A DNA stretch of 64,000 bases from contig NZ_CP025473.1 of assembly GCF_003957375.1 (NCBI RefSeq), forward strand, positions 1,451,501 through 1,515,500, in the 5' to 3' direction. Numbering within the stretch: the stretch's first letter is position 1; each line of letters starts with the position of its first letter. Of this stretch, positions 1 to 8,537 are shown one piece after another. The stretch is from Enterococcus mundtii (GTDB lineage Bacteria; Bacillota; Bacilli; Lactobacillales; Enterococcaceae). The notes beneath the pieces were generated by a model. That model did no database searches and was not told where the DNA came from. It saw only the letters and a program-made list of their open reading frames with translations. A program made the translations under genes and the position numbers.

Positions 1-302
1 TAAAGAAAAGTAAGATAGACAAAATCGGTATAGGTCGTAACAAAAATGATTTTGGCTGTTGGATCATACTGTCGGATCTGCTTTCCTAGTTCCACGCCAT
101 TGATATCTGAATTTAAGTCGATATCTAAAAAATAGATACCCTCTGTTTTGTTAGTTGATACGTAGGATAAAATATCATACGGGTTATCTGCAGCTAGTTG
201 GAACTCAATATCATAGTCCATCATCATCACGTAATTTTTAATAATGTTGGTGATACGGTTACGATGGATCTCTTCATCATCACAAATAAAAATTTTTAAC
301 AT
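1..302 (-). CDS. LytTR-type response regulator (AgrA/ComE-like), partial
   Basis: The visible N-terminal 100 residues form a receiver domain: it starts MLKIFICDDEE (acidic pocket), has the probable phospho-acceptor in YFLDIDLN near residue 60, and a VTTYTD segment near residue 90 at the conserved Thr position. The C-terminal DNA-binding domain lies outside the window. LytTR is inferred from the partner kinase, which is of the AgrC/ComD class. It lies 2 bp downstream of the kinase gene on the same strand, so the two form an operon. The start ATG has no competitor. Confidence 0.85.
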   Translation of the reverse strand, partial: MLKIFICDDEEIHRNRITNIIKNYVMMMDYDIEFQLAADNPYDILSYVSTNKTEGIYFLDIDLNSDINGVELGKQIRQYDPTAKIIFVTTYTDFVYLTFL

Positions 303-304
303 AG

Positions 305-1588
305 TTACCCCTCTACCTCACATATAGTTATGATTTGTATAAACTTATTATTTTGGATCTTTGTATCTAAAAACACATTTGTATTCAAGCGGACTAACTC
401 ATCCAGATTTGTCAAACCTATCCCAGAATTACCGGGTTTTGTCGTAAAACTTGCTTTCTTTAAATCATGTAATTTAGGCAAATCATGTGGACAGTTATTG
501 ATCAACATAAATGTACAGTCTTTATGGTCTGCCACGATTGCTAGTTCAATTTCTGGATGTTCAATTTCTTCTGAGGCTTCAATTGCATTGTCCAAGATGA
601 TCCCCAGCATTCTTACGAGTACCATCGTTGACACTTCCAAATGATTGACCACCTCAGGAACAGAAATGCTTACATGGATTCCTTTCTCATGTGCCATATA
701 TAACTTACTCATGATCACACTTTTGATTTCTCGAATTTTTATATTTGAAATCGAAGACATCCTAAAAATTTCTTGGTCAAAAATCGATCCGGTCGCTTTG
801 ATACTATTTCTAAAATAATCCTTTAGACCTGTTAGATCTTCAGTTTCGATATAATCTTCCAATGAAATTAGAATATTTTTGTAATCGTGTTTAAATTTTA
901 GAATCTCTAAATAATTTTTTTCAGCTTGTTCACTGTATTCGATCAAGTAACTCATTTGACGTTTTTGCTCTCTATTTTCATATTCCGTTCTTTTTATGAA
1001 AATAAAAGAAAAACAAATGATCGCTGACAACAGCCCATACAATATCATGAATAGCTCATGTGCATCGATCAAATAAATTCGCAAATTTGGAAATCTTTCA
1101 ATGACCACCAGACAAAAATAGACACAAATCGTCGCTGTTGCGATGATTCCGCTGATTTTCATCGTCAAGAGATCTTTGTAGCACTTTTCTAATAACCATG
1201 TTTTGAAAATATATGCAAAGAAGAAAAAAAGAAGGGTTCCTAGAATCACAGTTAATCTTATGTTTAGAACCAAATGAAGAATCGTATAACTAAAATTGAT
1301 GATATAATCGGAAAAAATATATAAACAGAATGTGACAGAAGGGATAAATAGCGCAATATAAATATTTCGCCGGAAGTAATAGGTTACGGCACATAAACTA
1401 GCCCATAAAACTGCAGTTGCAAAAAAATTCATCAAAAAATAAAGTGCCATATAGCAAATGATTCCAATGATTGACAAAATGACGTAATACCGATTTTTTA
1501 AATGCGTTTCCAAATAGCTAGTCACCCAAAAGATGCAAGCCGTTTGAACGATGACAATCAACAAGCTTTCCAGCGTGTCTAAATTCAC
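305..1588 (-). CDS. AgrC/ComD-like sensor histidine kinase (HPK10, GHKL ATPase)
   Basis: Membrane sensor kinase of peptide-sensing systems. About six hydrophobic segments fill roughly the first 200 residues. They are followed by a dimerisation helix with the phospho-histidine in KFKHDYKN and a GHKL ATPase domain (LDNAIEASEE N-box; GNSGIGLTNL G-box). I chose the GTG at 1588 because TAGGGGGAT lies 5 nt upstream; this gives 427 residues, while the longer frame starting at 1645 has no ribosome site. The partner is the response regulator directly downstream. By family it should sense an autoinducing or bacteriocin-inducing peptide, but no clear peptide precursor or exporter gene is in the window. 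Confidence 0.85.
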   Translation of the reverse strand: MNLDTLESLLIVIVQTACIFWVTSYLETHLKNRYYVILSIIGIICYMALYFLMNFFATAVLWASLCAVTYYFRRNIYIALFIPSVTFCLYIFSDYIINFSYTILHLVLNIRLTVILGTLLFFFFAYIFKTWLLEKCYKDLLTMKISGIIATATICVYFCLVVIERFPNLRIYLIDAHELFMILYGLLSAIICFSFIFIKRTEYENREQKRQMSYLIEYSEQAEKNYLEILKFKHDYKNILISLEDYIETEDLTGLKDYFRNSIKATGSIFDQEIFRMSSISNIKIREIKSVIMSKLYMAHEKGIHVSISVPEVVNHLEVSTMVLVRMLGIILDNAIEASEEIEHPEIELAIVADHKDCTFMLINNCPHDLPKLHDLKKASFTTKPGNSGIGLTNLDELVRLNTNVFLDTKIQNNKFIQIITICEVEG

Positions 1589-1616
1589 AAAATATCCCCC
1601 TAATTTAAGTAAGTCC

Positions 1617-1658
1617 TCACGTGCACAACAAACCAAAAACAACAAAGAATTGCTTCAT
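1617..1658 (-). CDS. possible 13-codon hydrophobic leader ORF upstream of the kinase
   Basis: ATG-to-TGA frame encoding MKQFFVVFGLLCT, ending about 30 bp before the kinase GTG. A second overlapping 21-codon frame (1600-1665) also ends just before the kinase. Upstream AGAGAAATGGGTA is a weak ribosome site. A short hydrophobic peptide here could be a translational leader or, less likely, a signal peptide. It may equally be chance, since frames of this size are common. Confidence 0.2.
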   Translation of the reverse strand: MKQFFVVFGLLCT

Positions 1659-1854
1659 TACCCATTTCTCTTAGACAAAGACTAATTTCTTCATTTTATG
1701 TACCTTTCGATAACAAAAACGATTTAATCCTTTTCACCAAAAAAGATTGTAGCACATTTCACTAGTCTTTTGGATTACATGTTGATTAATAAACTGCGTA
1801 GAACTTTTCATTTTTTCGGTGCAGCCAAGGATTTTTTCTGGAAGTAATAGTCTA

Positions 1855-1883
1855 TTTACATCAATTGTATGTTGTGCTATAAT
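1855..1883 (+). promoter_or_regulatory. strong sigma-A promoter
   Basis: TTTACA (1855-1860), a 17-bp spacer and a perfect TATAAT (1878-1883). Transcription should begin near 1890. The first open frame (2175) is almost 290 bp further on, so the promoter drives either a small RNA or a very long leader. Confidence 0.75.
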
Positions 1884-1889
1884 AGATAT

Positions 1890-2112
1890 ATTGCGAATCA
1901 TATGTTATACGACATCTTAATTTGTTTTTATGAAATTTAATCCCACTGGCGTAACTAAAGGGTTACAAGGATGTATTAGTGGTTAGGGAATACATTGTTT
2001 AAATGAGAAAGAGTTAATATAGAGTAATCGCCTCTTTAGAGGTTTTAAGTAACACCAATGCTTCGTTAGATTGCCTTTTCTTCGGAAAAGGCAATCGTTC
2101 AACCATTTTTTT
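1890..2112 (+). ncRNA. candidate structured small RNA or long 5' leader
   Basis: Between the promoter and the DUF2975 gene there is no open frame, but there are nested complementary segments: CCCACT near 1942 pairs with AGTGG near 1978, enclosing GTAAC/GTTAC. A perfect 12-bp hairpin (2069-2096, loop TTCG) follows, and a run of seven T begins about 10 nt later (2106-2112). The length of about 200 nt and the strong promoter resemble 6S RNA or another abundant regulatory RNA. I cannot match a 6S central bubble, so the class is left open. A riboswitch-like attenuator for the downstream gene pair is the alternative. Confidence 0.45.
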
Positions 2113-2174
2113 ATCGAAAAACGATATATTATAGTTGAATATCAATATATACATTCTATTAGGAGGTTAAATAA

Positions 2175-2648
2175 ATGAAAAATCATTCACGCTTTTTAAA
2201 AACAACGACTATCGGAATATGTGTTGTTTTCGGACTCTTTGGTCTGTTGTTGGGTACTCAGTTACTGACCAAAGAATCAAATGCCCCCTTAGATTGGCAA
2301 ACCACCCTATTGAGTTTAGTCATTTTCACAACTCTACTATCAGGTATCATTATTGGCGGTATCATTTTTAAATTATTAACAATCATCTTTAAAGACCAAA
2401 CATTTTCTGATCATTCACATCGTTTAGTTAGCTATATCCGAAAAGTAATGATTTTCTTATCACTCAGTACTTTTGGTATTTTACCAAAATTCTATCAAAT
2501 GGCAGATGCGGATGACGCGCCTGGATTGATGCTATTAGGCCTTGCACTAGTTTTCTTACCTTTTGCGGGATTAGTATTAATGAATGTCTTGATCAAAATA
2601 TTGGAAGAAGCAATTCGTTTGAAGAAAAATGACGAATTGACCGTGTGA
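2175..2648 (+). CDS. DUF2975 family membrane protein
   Basis: 157 residues with four predicted membrane segments (about 12-30, 45-70, 90-108 and 118-142) and a short charged tail. The cytoplasmic segment FKDQTFSDHSHRLV matches the conserved centre of DUF2975 proteins. Start ATG follows AGGAGG with good spacing. The next gene is a small XRE repressor beginning about 9 bp after the stop; DUF2975/XRE pairs are common in Firmicutes. The biochemical function of the family is unknown. Confidence 0.8.
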   Translation: MKNHSRFLKTTTIGICVVFGLFGLLLGTQLLTKESNAPLDWQTTLLSLVIFTTLLSGIIIGGIIFKLLTIIFKDQTFSDHSHRLVSYIRKVMIFLSLSTFGILPKFYQMADADDAPGLMLLGLALVFLPFAGLVLMNVLIKILEEAIRLKKNDELTV

Positions 2649-2656
2649 GGTGTGAG

Positions 2657-2872
2657 ATGGCGATCATTGTTAATTTAGACGTAATGTTAGCAAAGCGGAA
2701 AATGTCAGTAACGGAATTAAGTGAAAAAGTGGGTATTACCATGGCTAATCTTTCTATTTTAAAAACTGGAAAAGCGAAAGCGATTCGCTTCACCACATTA
2801 GATAAAATCTGTGAAGTTTTGAATTGTCAGCCTGGAGACCTTCTTGTCTTTGAAAAAGATCAAGAAATCTAA
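2657..2872 (+). CDS. XRE/Cro-family small transcriptional regulator (YozG-like)
   Basis: 71 residues that are almost entirely one helix-turn-helix: LDVMLAKRKMSVTELSEKVG, then a recognition helix, then TLDKICEVLNCQPGDLL, the usual end of this DNA-binding fold. I chose ATG 2657 over the GTG at 2645 because GAGGTG lies at proper distance. It is co-transcribed with the DUF2975 gene and probably regulates that pair. A terminator follows immediately. Confidence 0.85.
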   Translation: MAIIVNLDVMLAKRKMSVTELSEKVGITMANLSILKTGKAKAIRFTTLDKICEVLNCQPGDLLVFEKDQEI

Positions 2873-2890
2873 ATATTTTTGGTGTTATAA

Positions 2891-2937
2891 AAATGCAAGC
2901 CCCGTAATCTCAAGATTTGGAGGACTTGCATTTTTTT
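2891..2937 (+). terminator. Rho-independent terminator of the DUF2975-XRE pair
   Basis: AAATGCAAG pairs with CTTGCATTT around a roughly 20-nt loop, followed by seven T. Confidence 0.75.
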
Positions 2938-2945
2938 ATTCGTTA

Positions 2946-4382
2946 TCAAGCCAATAATTCTTGATAAAAGTTGATCAGATTATGGATCTCTCTTGCCTTT
3001 GGAAAGACGGATATACCAAATATAGGGATATTATAGGTTTTATCAATCGTAATATTTGAAATAATACAATCAAAATTCTCATAATTGATCAAATCTTGGG
3101 ACAAGGTTTGATTATTTCTAGCAACAAATTCAAAATGATTACCCAATTGTTGGTCTAGCTTACTGAGTAAATAGGCGTCATATTTTAGTGTAGAATTGGT
3201 GATAACTAACGCCCGAACTTGCTTATTATCTTCGAATTTTTTTATTAAATCTGGCCAATACAATAATATTTCTGTAAACATAGTTGTCGCAAATTCTTCG
3301 AAATCATTTAGTAGGATATGATGTGTATGTACATAATATTTTAACTTATTCCATAATCGAAGCTGGATTTTATTCATTTCTGAGTGACTATTTTTAAAAA
3401 AAAGAGAGTTTTTTTGATAACTTATAGAGAAAGGCACCGTGCTTTGTTGCAATAAAATAGTTGCTTTACGAAAGATCTTTTTTTTATCTTCGCACACAAT
3501 TCCATATTTTTCTTCCACTTCTTTGATAAAACTATCAATTGCAAATAGAATTGGATTTTTTTGATTCAAAGAACCTCTGTCGAATAATTGAAAAATAAAT
3601 GCTTGATCGAATATAAAACTTGCCAAGTGTTCATTAATCAATTCGTTGCTCTTTGGTAGACGCAAACGTTTATTTGATAGTATTTCGTACTTGAATTTCT
3701 TTTGTTTTTTACTAACCGAAACTACCCCCTTATCATTTTGGAACAATAATATTCGACCAGCAATCCAAAAATGAAATATTTTTTCTTCTTGCGGTTCCAA
3801 ACTAATCAGCCCTTGCTGCAAGCTGTTTTCTTCAACAAAATCCTGCGCAAGTTGAGTAACAATCAACCGAAAGGATGCAGGAAATGCATCTTCAAAATAA
3901 TGATATTTTTCCATTAAGAACTGAACAGTCATTTCAGTAATGACTTGATCGTTTCCAACAAGTTTGATCAGTGCTTGTACTTTCAGATCATAACTCTGTA
4001 ACATTGGATTGATTTTATCGACAATTCGCCGCAAGGTACTTTCAGAAATAAATAAATAGTCTGCTAATTCAAGATAATTCTTGAATTTATGTAATAAAAT
4101 AGCTTCTAAGTAGCGATATTCAATCGACTCTTGCTTGATCACTTGATAGATATAATCTTCCGTGACATGAGGTAGAATTGTTGCTTTAACCCCCTCTTCT
4201 CGAGTCATTTGGATTTTGATATCGCTGGCATAAGAATGAATATCAAACAAGTCATTTCTTAAAGTTTTGGCTGAACAACCAAGTAAATTTTCTAAGTCGT
4301 TAAAGCGATAGGCATCGCCTTCAAATAAGTACTCCAGTAACTTCAATTGTCTTTTTAATTTTTTTGACAAAATCTTCAACAT
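2946..4382 (-). CDS. Mga/AtxA-like virulence-type transcriptional regulator
   Basis: 478 residues. The N-terminus has an HTH (residues about 10-60, with LEYLFEGDAYRFNDLENLLG and CSAKTLRNDL) and a second HTH near 95-120 (ELADYLFISESTLRRIVDKI). A long alpha-helical central region and a C-terminal EIIB-like fold (ALVITNSTLKYDAYLLSKLD; DCIISNITID) follow, the arrangement of Mga and AtxA proteins. GTGAGGTG precedes the ATG. It is intact, although its presumed neighbour target, a sortase-anchored surface protein read from the same strand, is destroyed. Family regulators respond to sugar/PTS phosphorylation through central domains. Confidence 0.8.
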   Translation of the reverse strand: MLKILSKKLKRQLKLLEYLFEGDAYRFNDLENLLGCSAKTLRNDLFDIHSYASDIKIQMTREEGVKATILPHVTEDYIYQVIKQESIEYRYLEAILLHKFKNYLELADYLFISESTLRRIVDKINPMLQSYDLKVQALIKLVGNDQVITEMTVQFLMEKYHYFEDAFPASFRLIVTQLAQDFVEENSLQQGLISLEPQEEKIFHFWIAGRILLFQNDKGVVSVSKKQKKFKYEILSNKRLRLPKSNELINEHLASFIFDQAFIFQLFDRGSLNQKNPILFAIDSFIKEVEEKYGIVCEDKKKIFRKATILLQQSTVPFSISYQKNSLFFKNSHSEMNKIQLRLWNKLKYYVHTHHILLNDFEEFATTMFTEILLYWPDLIKKFEDNKQVRALVITNSTLKYDAYLLSKLDQQLGNHFEFVARNNQTLSQDLINYENFDCIISNITIDKTYNIPIFGISVFPKAREIHNLINFYQELLA

Positions 4383-4403
4383 TTCTATTCACCTCACAAA
4401 CAA

Positions 4404-4446
4404 ATAAAAAACACTCAAATTTGGGTCTTCCCCCTTTTGAGTGTTT
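4404..4446 (-). terminator. terminator downstream of the decayed surface-protein gene
   Basis: ACACTCAAA (from about 4410) pairs with TTTGAGTGT (to 4444). Read on the minus strand, the hairpin is followed by a T-rich run. Confidence 0.75.
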
Positions 4447-4529
4447 CCCATATTTAATTTTAGAGGTTTTTTTTCTTCTCTAAAAACTATTTTTTCTACT
4501 ATGAATAAAAAAGTGGATAAAAAATGACT

Positions 4530-6152
4530 TTATTTATTGGACTCTTCTTCCAACTTTTTAGTCGATCGTTTTTCCCAGAAGAAGATACCGCCAAACAAGG
4601 CAAGTAACATAGTCCCTAACACAGAGAGAAGTGTGTTTCGAGTGGCATTTGTCTGTGGCATGTTTCCTGTTGCTTCAAAATCACTTCTGTCATCTTGTCC
4701 ACTTTCTCCATTTTCACAGCTCTCACTTCCAGCACCCTCTTCGCTAGCACCTGGTTTATCTTCTGCACCTTGTTCGTCCACTGAGTATCTTCCTTGAACA
4801 CTCGCAGGATTCAATTCTAACTACACTCCTTCATCTGGAACAATCGTCACATCCATACTTTCTGTTGCTTCTCTGCCATCTTGGATACGCACTCTCGCAT
4901 GCCAAATGAAATTGCCTAAATTAGTGGTACTGATAGTATTTATCCACGTAAGTTGATAACTGCCATCATCCGCGATCGTAAATAGCTCTTGCGACATAGG
5001 ATTCGAATCATTTTGACGTATCGTAACTTGAGGATTGGTCGTAAAAATCAATGGTTTTATTTCGATTTCAATAGGAAGCGTGACAGCAGGTCTACGGTTT
5101 GATCACTAACTCTAATTTCAATGCTTTACTTACCTCTAATTGACTTGTATCAGATTGCGTTACCCATTCATAGTCTACCGTTCCCCTCGTATTGTGGGCA
5201 TCCACAAAATTTTCTGGATCAGGAATACTCTGTTGATGTTCCAGAATCAATGACTCAGATTTTGGAGTAAGGCGAATACTGCCAATGTCAGTTCCAGAGA
5301 AATCGACAATGAAACTAGTTGAGCTACTCTCCAATCTCCAACATCCATTATTTATTCACTGGGAATGTCCCCAGTAAGAAAATGGGAAAATGGGAATCTG
5401 CGGATTTCGAATTCTTCTTCTTGAGGTAGTGCTATTTTTAAACGGGTAAAGACCACATTCATTTCCCCGTCTGTTCGAGTATTATGTAAGGCGCTTAATG
5501 AAGGTGTGACTTGCATTGGCCAAGTTCCCACTCTTTGGATCAGAAATCACCGTATAAACTGCTCGTTGAGTATGATCATTTCGGCGCAAAGGGCTTAGAT
5601 CTTCGACGATATATCGAATAAAATCATTATAACCAAAATCCGGTGTTCGGTAGTACATAGGTGTGACATTTCTTAAAATAACTTTATCACCTATGTTAAA
5701 ATTATCTTGTGTTAGATCTAGGTTGCTTCTGATCCCAGCTCTTAAATGCCCCGTCAACATGTCCCCTAATTGCCTACCCCGTAGGTTATTTACATACGGA
5801 ATCCATGAAGGTAAATCTTGTGCGTGGATGGGATTTAATAGTTGATCTAACGAATCACTCCGTTCTATTATCTCTTCTTTACTTAAATTCTTTAACTCCA
5901 CTTTGCTTAGTTCATTTCTTTCTTTCGAGTCATTTTGCTCTTTCTCTGGTTGTTTCACTTTTTCATTTGTTTCTTTTTTTACTTTTTCCCCATTCTTTTT
6001 TCCCTCTCATTAGTAGTCGTTCTTGCCTGTCTACTTTGAATCGGACCTAGTTCATGGAATGCGGTCACTGCTTGAACGACTATGTCATTGAGATTACCTA
6101 AAGTCAAACCTAGGATCAAAGCACTGTTCAACAGTTTTCTTCTTGTTCTCAA
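4530..6152 (-). pseudogene. decayed sortase-anchored surface protein
   Basis: One reading direction carries, in order: a TTG start with a GGGGGG ribosome site and signal peptide MRTRRKLLNSALILGLTLG; a Lys/Glu-rich region; globular segments (DNFNIGDKVILRNVTPMYY; DFSGTDIGSIRLTPKSESL; TTNPQVTIRQNDSNPMSQEL); an acidic Gly/Ser/Glu-rich stalk; and the anchor MPQTN with a hydrophobic segment and the basic tail EKRSTKK. These pieces lie in different frames, separated by at least four frameshifts or stops, including an in-frame TAG at 4821-4823. MPQTN is an LPXTG variant, so this was a wall-anchored adhesin-like protein. It must be non-functional as a whole. The adhesin subfamily is not recognisable. 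Confidence 0.8.
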
Positions 6153-6629
6153 ATTGTCCCCCCTTTATCAAACAATCAGAGAAAAACTTTTTCGTCTGGT
6201 TCATTCTCTGTTGATAGTCGTTTCTTTTTTTCTTAAAGGATGTTCGTAGTAATTTAAATGACACTTTTATGAAAAGGTTATGTATTTTCAGTTTCTTAAT
6301 CGTCTTTTTACTATTCACTCCTTTTTCAAATCATTTATAAAAGTATTGAAAATCTTTATTTTTCCAAGTTTATCGGTCATCAATGCCTTGTGTAACGTTA
6401 TTTTTTCCTTTCAATCGGGAGTGATTGAAAGAAGAATTTTTGTGAGAAAATAATTTTCTAATCATCTACTTGTATGAACCCCGAAAGGACAACAAAAAAG
6501 AAAGATCTTCACTTCGTTGAACAAGTCAACTTGTAAAGATCCTTCAATCAAATTCCAGATAATTAAATGTTACCGATTATATTAAAGTAAAAGAATGTTT
6601 GCATCTATCGCAAATTTTCTTCTTTATTC
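6153..6629. other. intergenic region, no gene seen
   Basis: A/T-rich. It holds the 5' region of the decayed surface-protein gene and, near 6505-6545, palindromic AAGATCTT and GTTGA/TCAAC elements beyond the end of glsB. A 74-codon minus-strand frame (6094-6318) overlaps the pseudogene leader in the wrong frame and lacks a convincing start, so I do not call it. Confidence 0.5.
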
Positions 6630-6872
6630 TTATAATTTACGGGCAAAGAATGACACGATCAATACTAAAATGATCGCTCCGATCAGTGAAGGTACGATTG
6701 CCATACCACCAATGACTGGTCCCCATGATCCTAATATTGCTTGTCCGATTGCTGAACCAACAAGTCCTGCAATGACGTTAGCAATGATACCCATTGAAGA
6801 ACCCTTATTTGTGATTGCTCCTGCAATTGCTCCGATAACCCCACCTACGATTAATGACCAAATAAAACCCAT
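6630..6872 (-). CDS. glsB: GlsB/YeaQ/YmgE family stress membrane protein
   Basis: 80 residues, very Gly/Ala-rich, with three membrane segments and the family pattern GVIGAIAG...GLVGSAIGQAILG (transglycosylase-associated family). AGGAGG precedes the ATG. It lies directly downstream of gls24, the gls24-glsB order known in Enterococcus, where the locus supports general stress and bile-salt tolerance. Confidence 0.9.
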   Translation of the reverse strand: MGFIWSLIVGGVIGAIAGAITNKGSSMGIIANVIAGLVGSAIGQAILGSWGPVIGGMAIVPSLIGAIILVLIVSFFARKL

Positions 6873-6960
6873 CTGTATTTCCTCCTATAGTGTCTAGCCG
6901 ATTTTTTTCAATGCGACAACTCATTTATTTTGATTAAAAGTTTTGACTCACTAAGATATT

Positions 6961-7731
6961 TTATTGTACTCTTGGCTCGTTATTTTCTTTTACTTTTTCC
7001 GTTCCTTTGCTTGCTGCATGTTTTGCTTTATCTGTTTGTTCTGAAGCAAATTCTCCAGTTGCTTTTGCAGCATCCGTCACTTTATCTTGTACGGTGACTT
7101 GATCTTGTTCAAATTCTTCTTTTGATTTGATATCTGTTACATTGACATTCACTTCGATGACATCTAAGTGTGTCATATTCGCTACTTCTTCACCGATGAT
7201 CTCTTTCATTTGTTTAAAGATATCTTCAATGTCTTTGCCGTATTCAACGACGATCGACATATCAACAGCAACTTGTTTCTTACCTACTTCTGTTTCGATC
7301 CCAGCTGTTTCATTGTCAGTATTGACTAATTTTCCAGCTACATTAGAGAAAAATCCTCCGTCTACTGTCAATAGTCCGTCGATACGTTCTAATGCGATTG
7401 CAATAATTTTTTGAATGACTTTGTCATCATAAGTTACTTCACCGTTCATTGATTCTTCACTGCCCTTCACTTCATTTGTCTGTTTGTTTGCCTCATGAGT
7501 TGGAGTATGCACATCAGGAGTTTTCGCTTCATGATGTGGATGATCGTGGTGTTCTTTTTTATCATGCGCTACTTTTTCTTCTACATGCGGCACCACTGGA
7601 TCTGGATGTGCAGACACTGGCGCAGTTTTATTTTTTTCATCTTTGATCCCTTGTACTTGATTCGGTGTTGTTGGATCTGGATGTGCTGATTTCGGTGTAT
7701 TTCCCTTTTGATTTGAATGATTGTTTTCCAT
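6961..7731 (-). CDS. gls24: Gls24/Asp23 family envelope stress protein with His/Pro-rich N-terminal extension
   Basis: 256 residues. Residues about 98-205 form the Asp23 domain (VIQKIIAIALERIDGLLTV; VAVDMSIVVEYGKDIEDIF). The first 95 residues are low complexity, with three SAHPDP or AHPDP units and a His-rich stretch (HDKKEHHDHPHHE). A charged amphipathic tail follows the domain. Asp23 proteins coat the inner membrane face through AmaP, which is encoded two genes upstream. AGGAGG precedes the ATG. The His-rich extension could bind metal, but this is only inference. Confidence 0.9.
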   Translation of the reverse strand: MENNHSNQKGNTPKSAHPDPTTPNQVQGIKDEKNKTAPVSAHPDPVVPHVEEKVAHDKKEHHDHPHHEAKTPDVHTPTHEANKQTNEVKGSEESMNGEVTYDDKVIQKIIAIALERIDGLLTVDGGFFSNVAGKLVNTDNETAGIETEVGKKQVAVDMSIVVEYGKDIEDIFKQMKEIIGEEVANMTHLDVIEVNVNVTDIKSKEEFEQDQVTVQDKVTDAAKATGEFASEQTDKAKHAASKGTEKVKENNEPRVQ

Positions 7732-7742
7732 GGTAAAGCCTC

Positions 7743-7931
7743 CTAAGATTTAAAGTAATGTTCTAAAATTCCGGTTCTTTTTAAATACATACCGATGGCT
7801 ACACCGAGCGCAACCATGATCACGATCAGCAATGTTTTAAAAAATCCGACAGCTACTAGTAAAATAGCTAATATCAATCCAAGCGCGCCACAAATAATTG
7901 GGAGCTTGTATGTCGAAAAGATCTCGTTCAT
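7743..7931 (-). CDS. DUF2273 small membrane protein of the Gls24 locus
   Basis: 62 residues with two membrane helices (about 10-28 and 30-48), ending in a short basic tail. It lies between amaP and gls24 with tight spacing (11 bp on each side), the usual place of DUF2273 genes. It probably works with AmaP in holding Asp23-like protein at the membrane. GGGGGAGAG precedes the ATG. Confidence 0.85.
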   Translation of the reverse strand: MNEIFSTYKLPIICGALGLILAILLVAVGFFKTLLIVIMVALGVAIGMYLKRTGILEHYFKS

Positions 7932-7943
7932 TTTCTCTCCCCC

Positions 7944-8507
7944 TTACTGTACTCGAGAATGTTCGACTCTTTTTGATTGTGGTGAGTCAAAACCAGTATA
8001 ATCGATCAGGACATTCACTGGTTCATCTGTACCAATGATTTGTTTTACATCACGCTCAATATCTGTCATTAGCGCTCCTGTTTTACCGATTAATGATGAC
8101 GTACGTTTCAACTCGCCTTTTACTTTTACGTCAATTTTATTCTTTGTTGCTTTGATCGTTACTTTTGGGGAAGAAACAAACTCTTCTTTCGTCAATCGTG
8201 AATGAACCATTCCTTCGATTGCTTTTTTGTCTAATGTTAACTCACCATCACCTTTTTTTAGTAAGAATGAACGGTAAGTTTTTGGGTAGAATAATAAGAC
8301 TAGAATCAATATCAGCGTTAACACAGCAAAAGCTGCGGTTACCCAAAAAACATATTGTTGTACGTAAAAGTTAGTTAATGATAAAAACCGAAATTCTTCT
8401 AACTTAAACGGCAATGGATAAACTGAGCTTAGCAACATTGCAAATATTAAAACAGACAGCAGAAGAATCAGTAAGATTGCTCCTATCGTTTTGGCTCCTT
8501 TGTTCAT
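7944..8507 (-). CDS. amaP: alkaline shock response membrane anchor AmaP
   Basis: 187 residues. Two N-terminal membrane helices (about 7-30 and 52-75) are followed by a soluble domain with KVTIKATKNKIDVKVKGEL and a conserved end (VLIDYTGFDSPQSKRVEHSRVQ). In Staphylococcus AmaP anchors Asp23 at the membrane; gene order amaP-DUF2273-gls24 fits the same role here. Start ATG follows GGAGGG. Confidence 0.88.
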   Translation of the reverse strand: MNKGAKTIGAILLILLLSVLIFAMLLSSVYPLPFKLEEFRFLSLTNFYVQQYVFWVTAAFAVLTLILILVLLFYPKTYRSFLLKKGDGELTLDKKAIEGMVHSRLTKEEFVSSPKVTIKATKNKIDVKVKGELKRTSSLIGKTGALMTDIERDVKQIIGTDEPVNVLIDYTGFDSPQSKRVEHSRVQ

Positions 8508-8537
8508 TGTCTCGCCCTCCTAGCTTCTTGTCACTGA

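Noticed and set aside
6094-6318. 74-codon basic frame on the minus strand
   Set aside because: It overlaps the signal-peptide start of the decayed surface protein in another frame; the signal peptide has the better start and the expected hydrophobic core.
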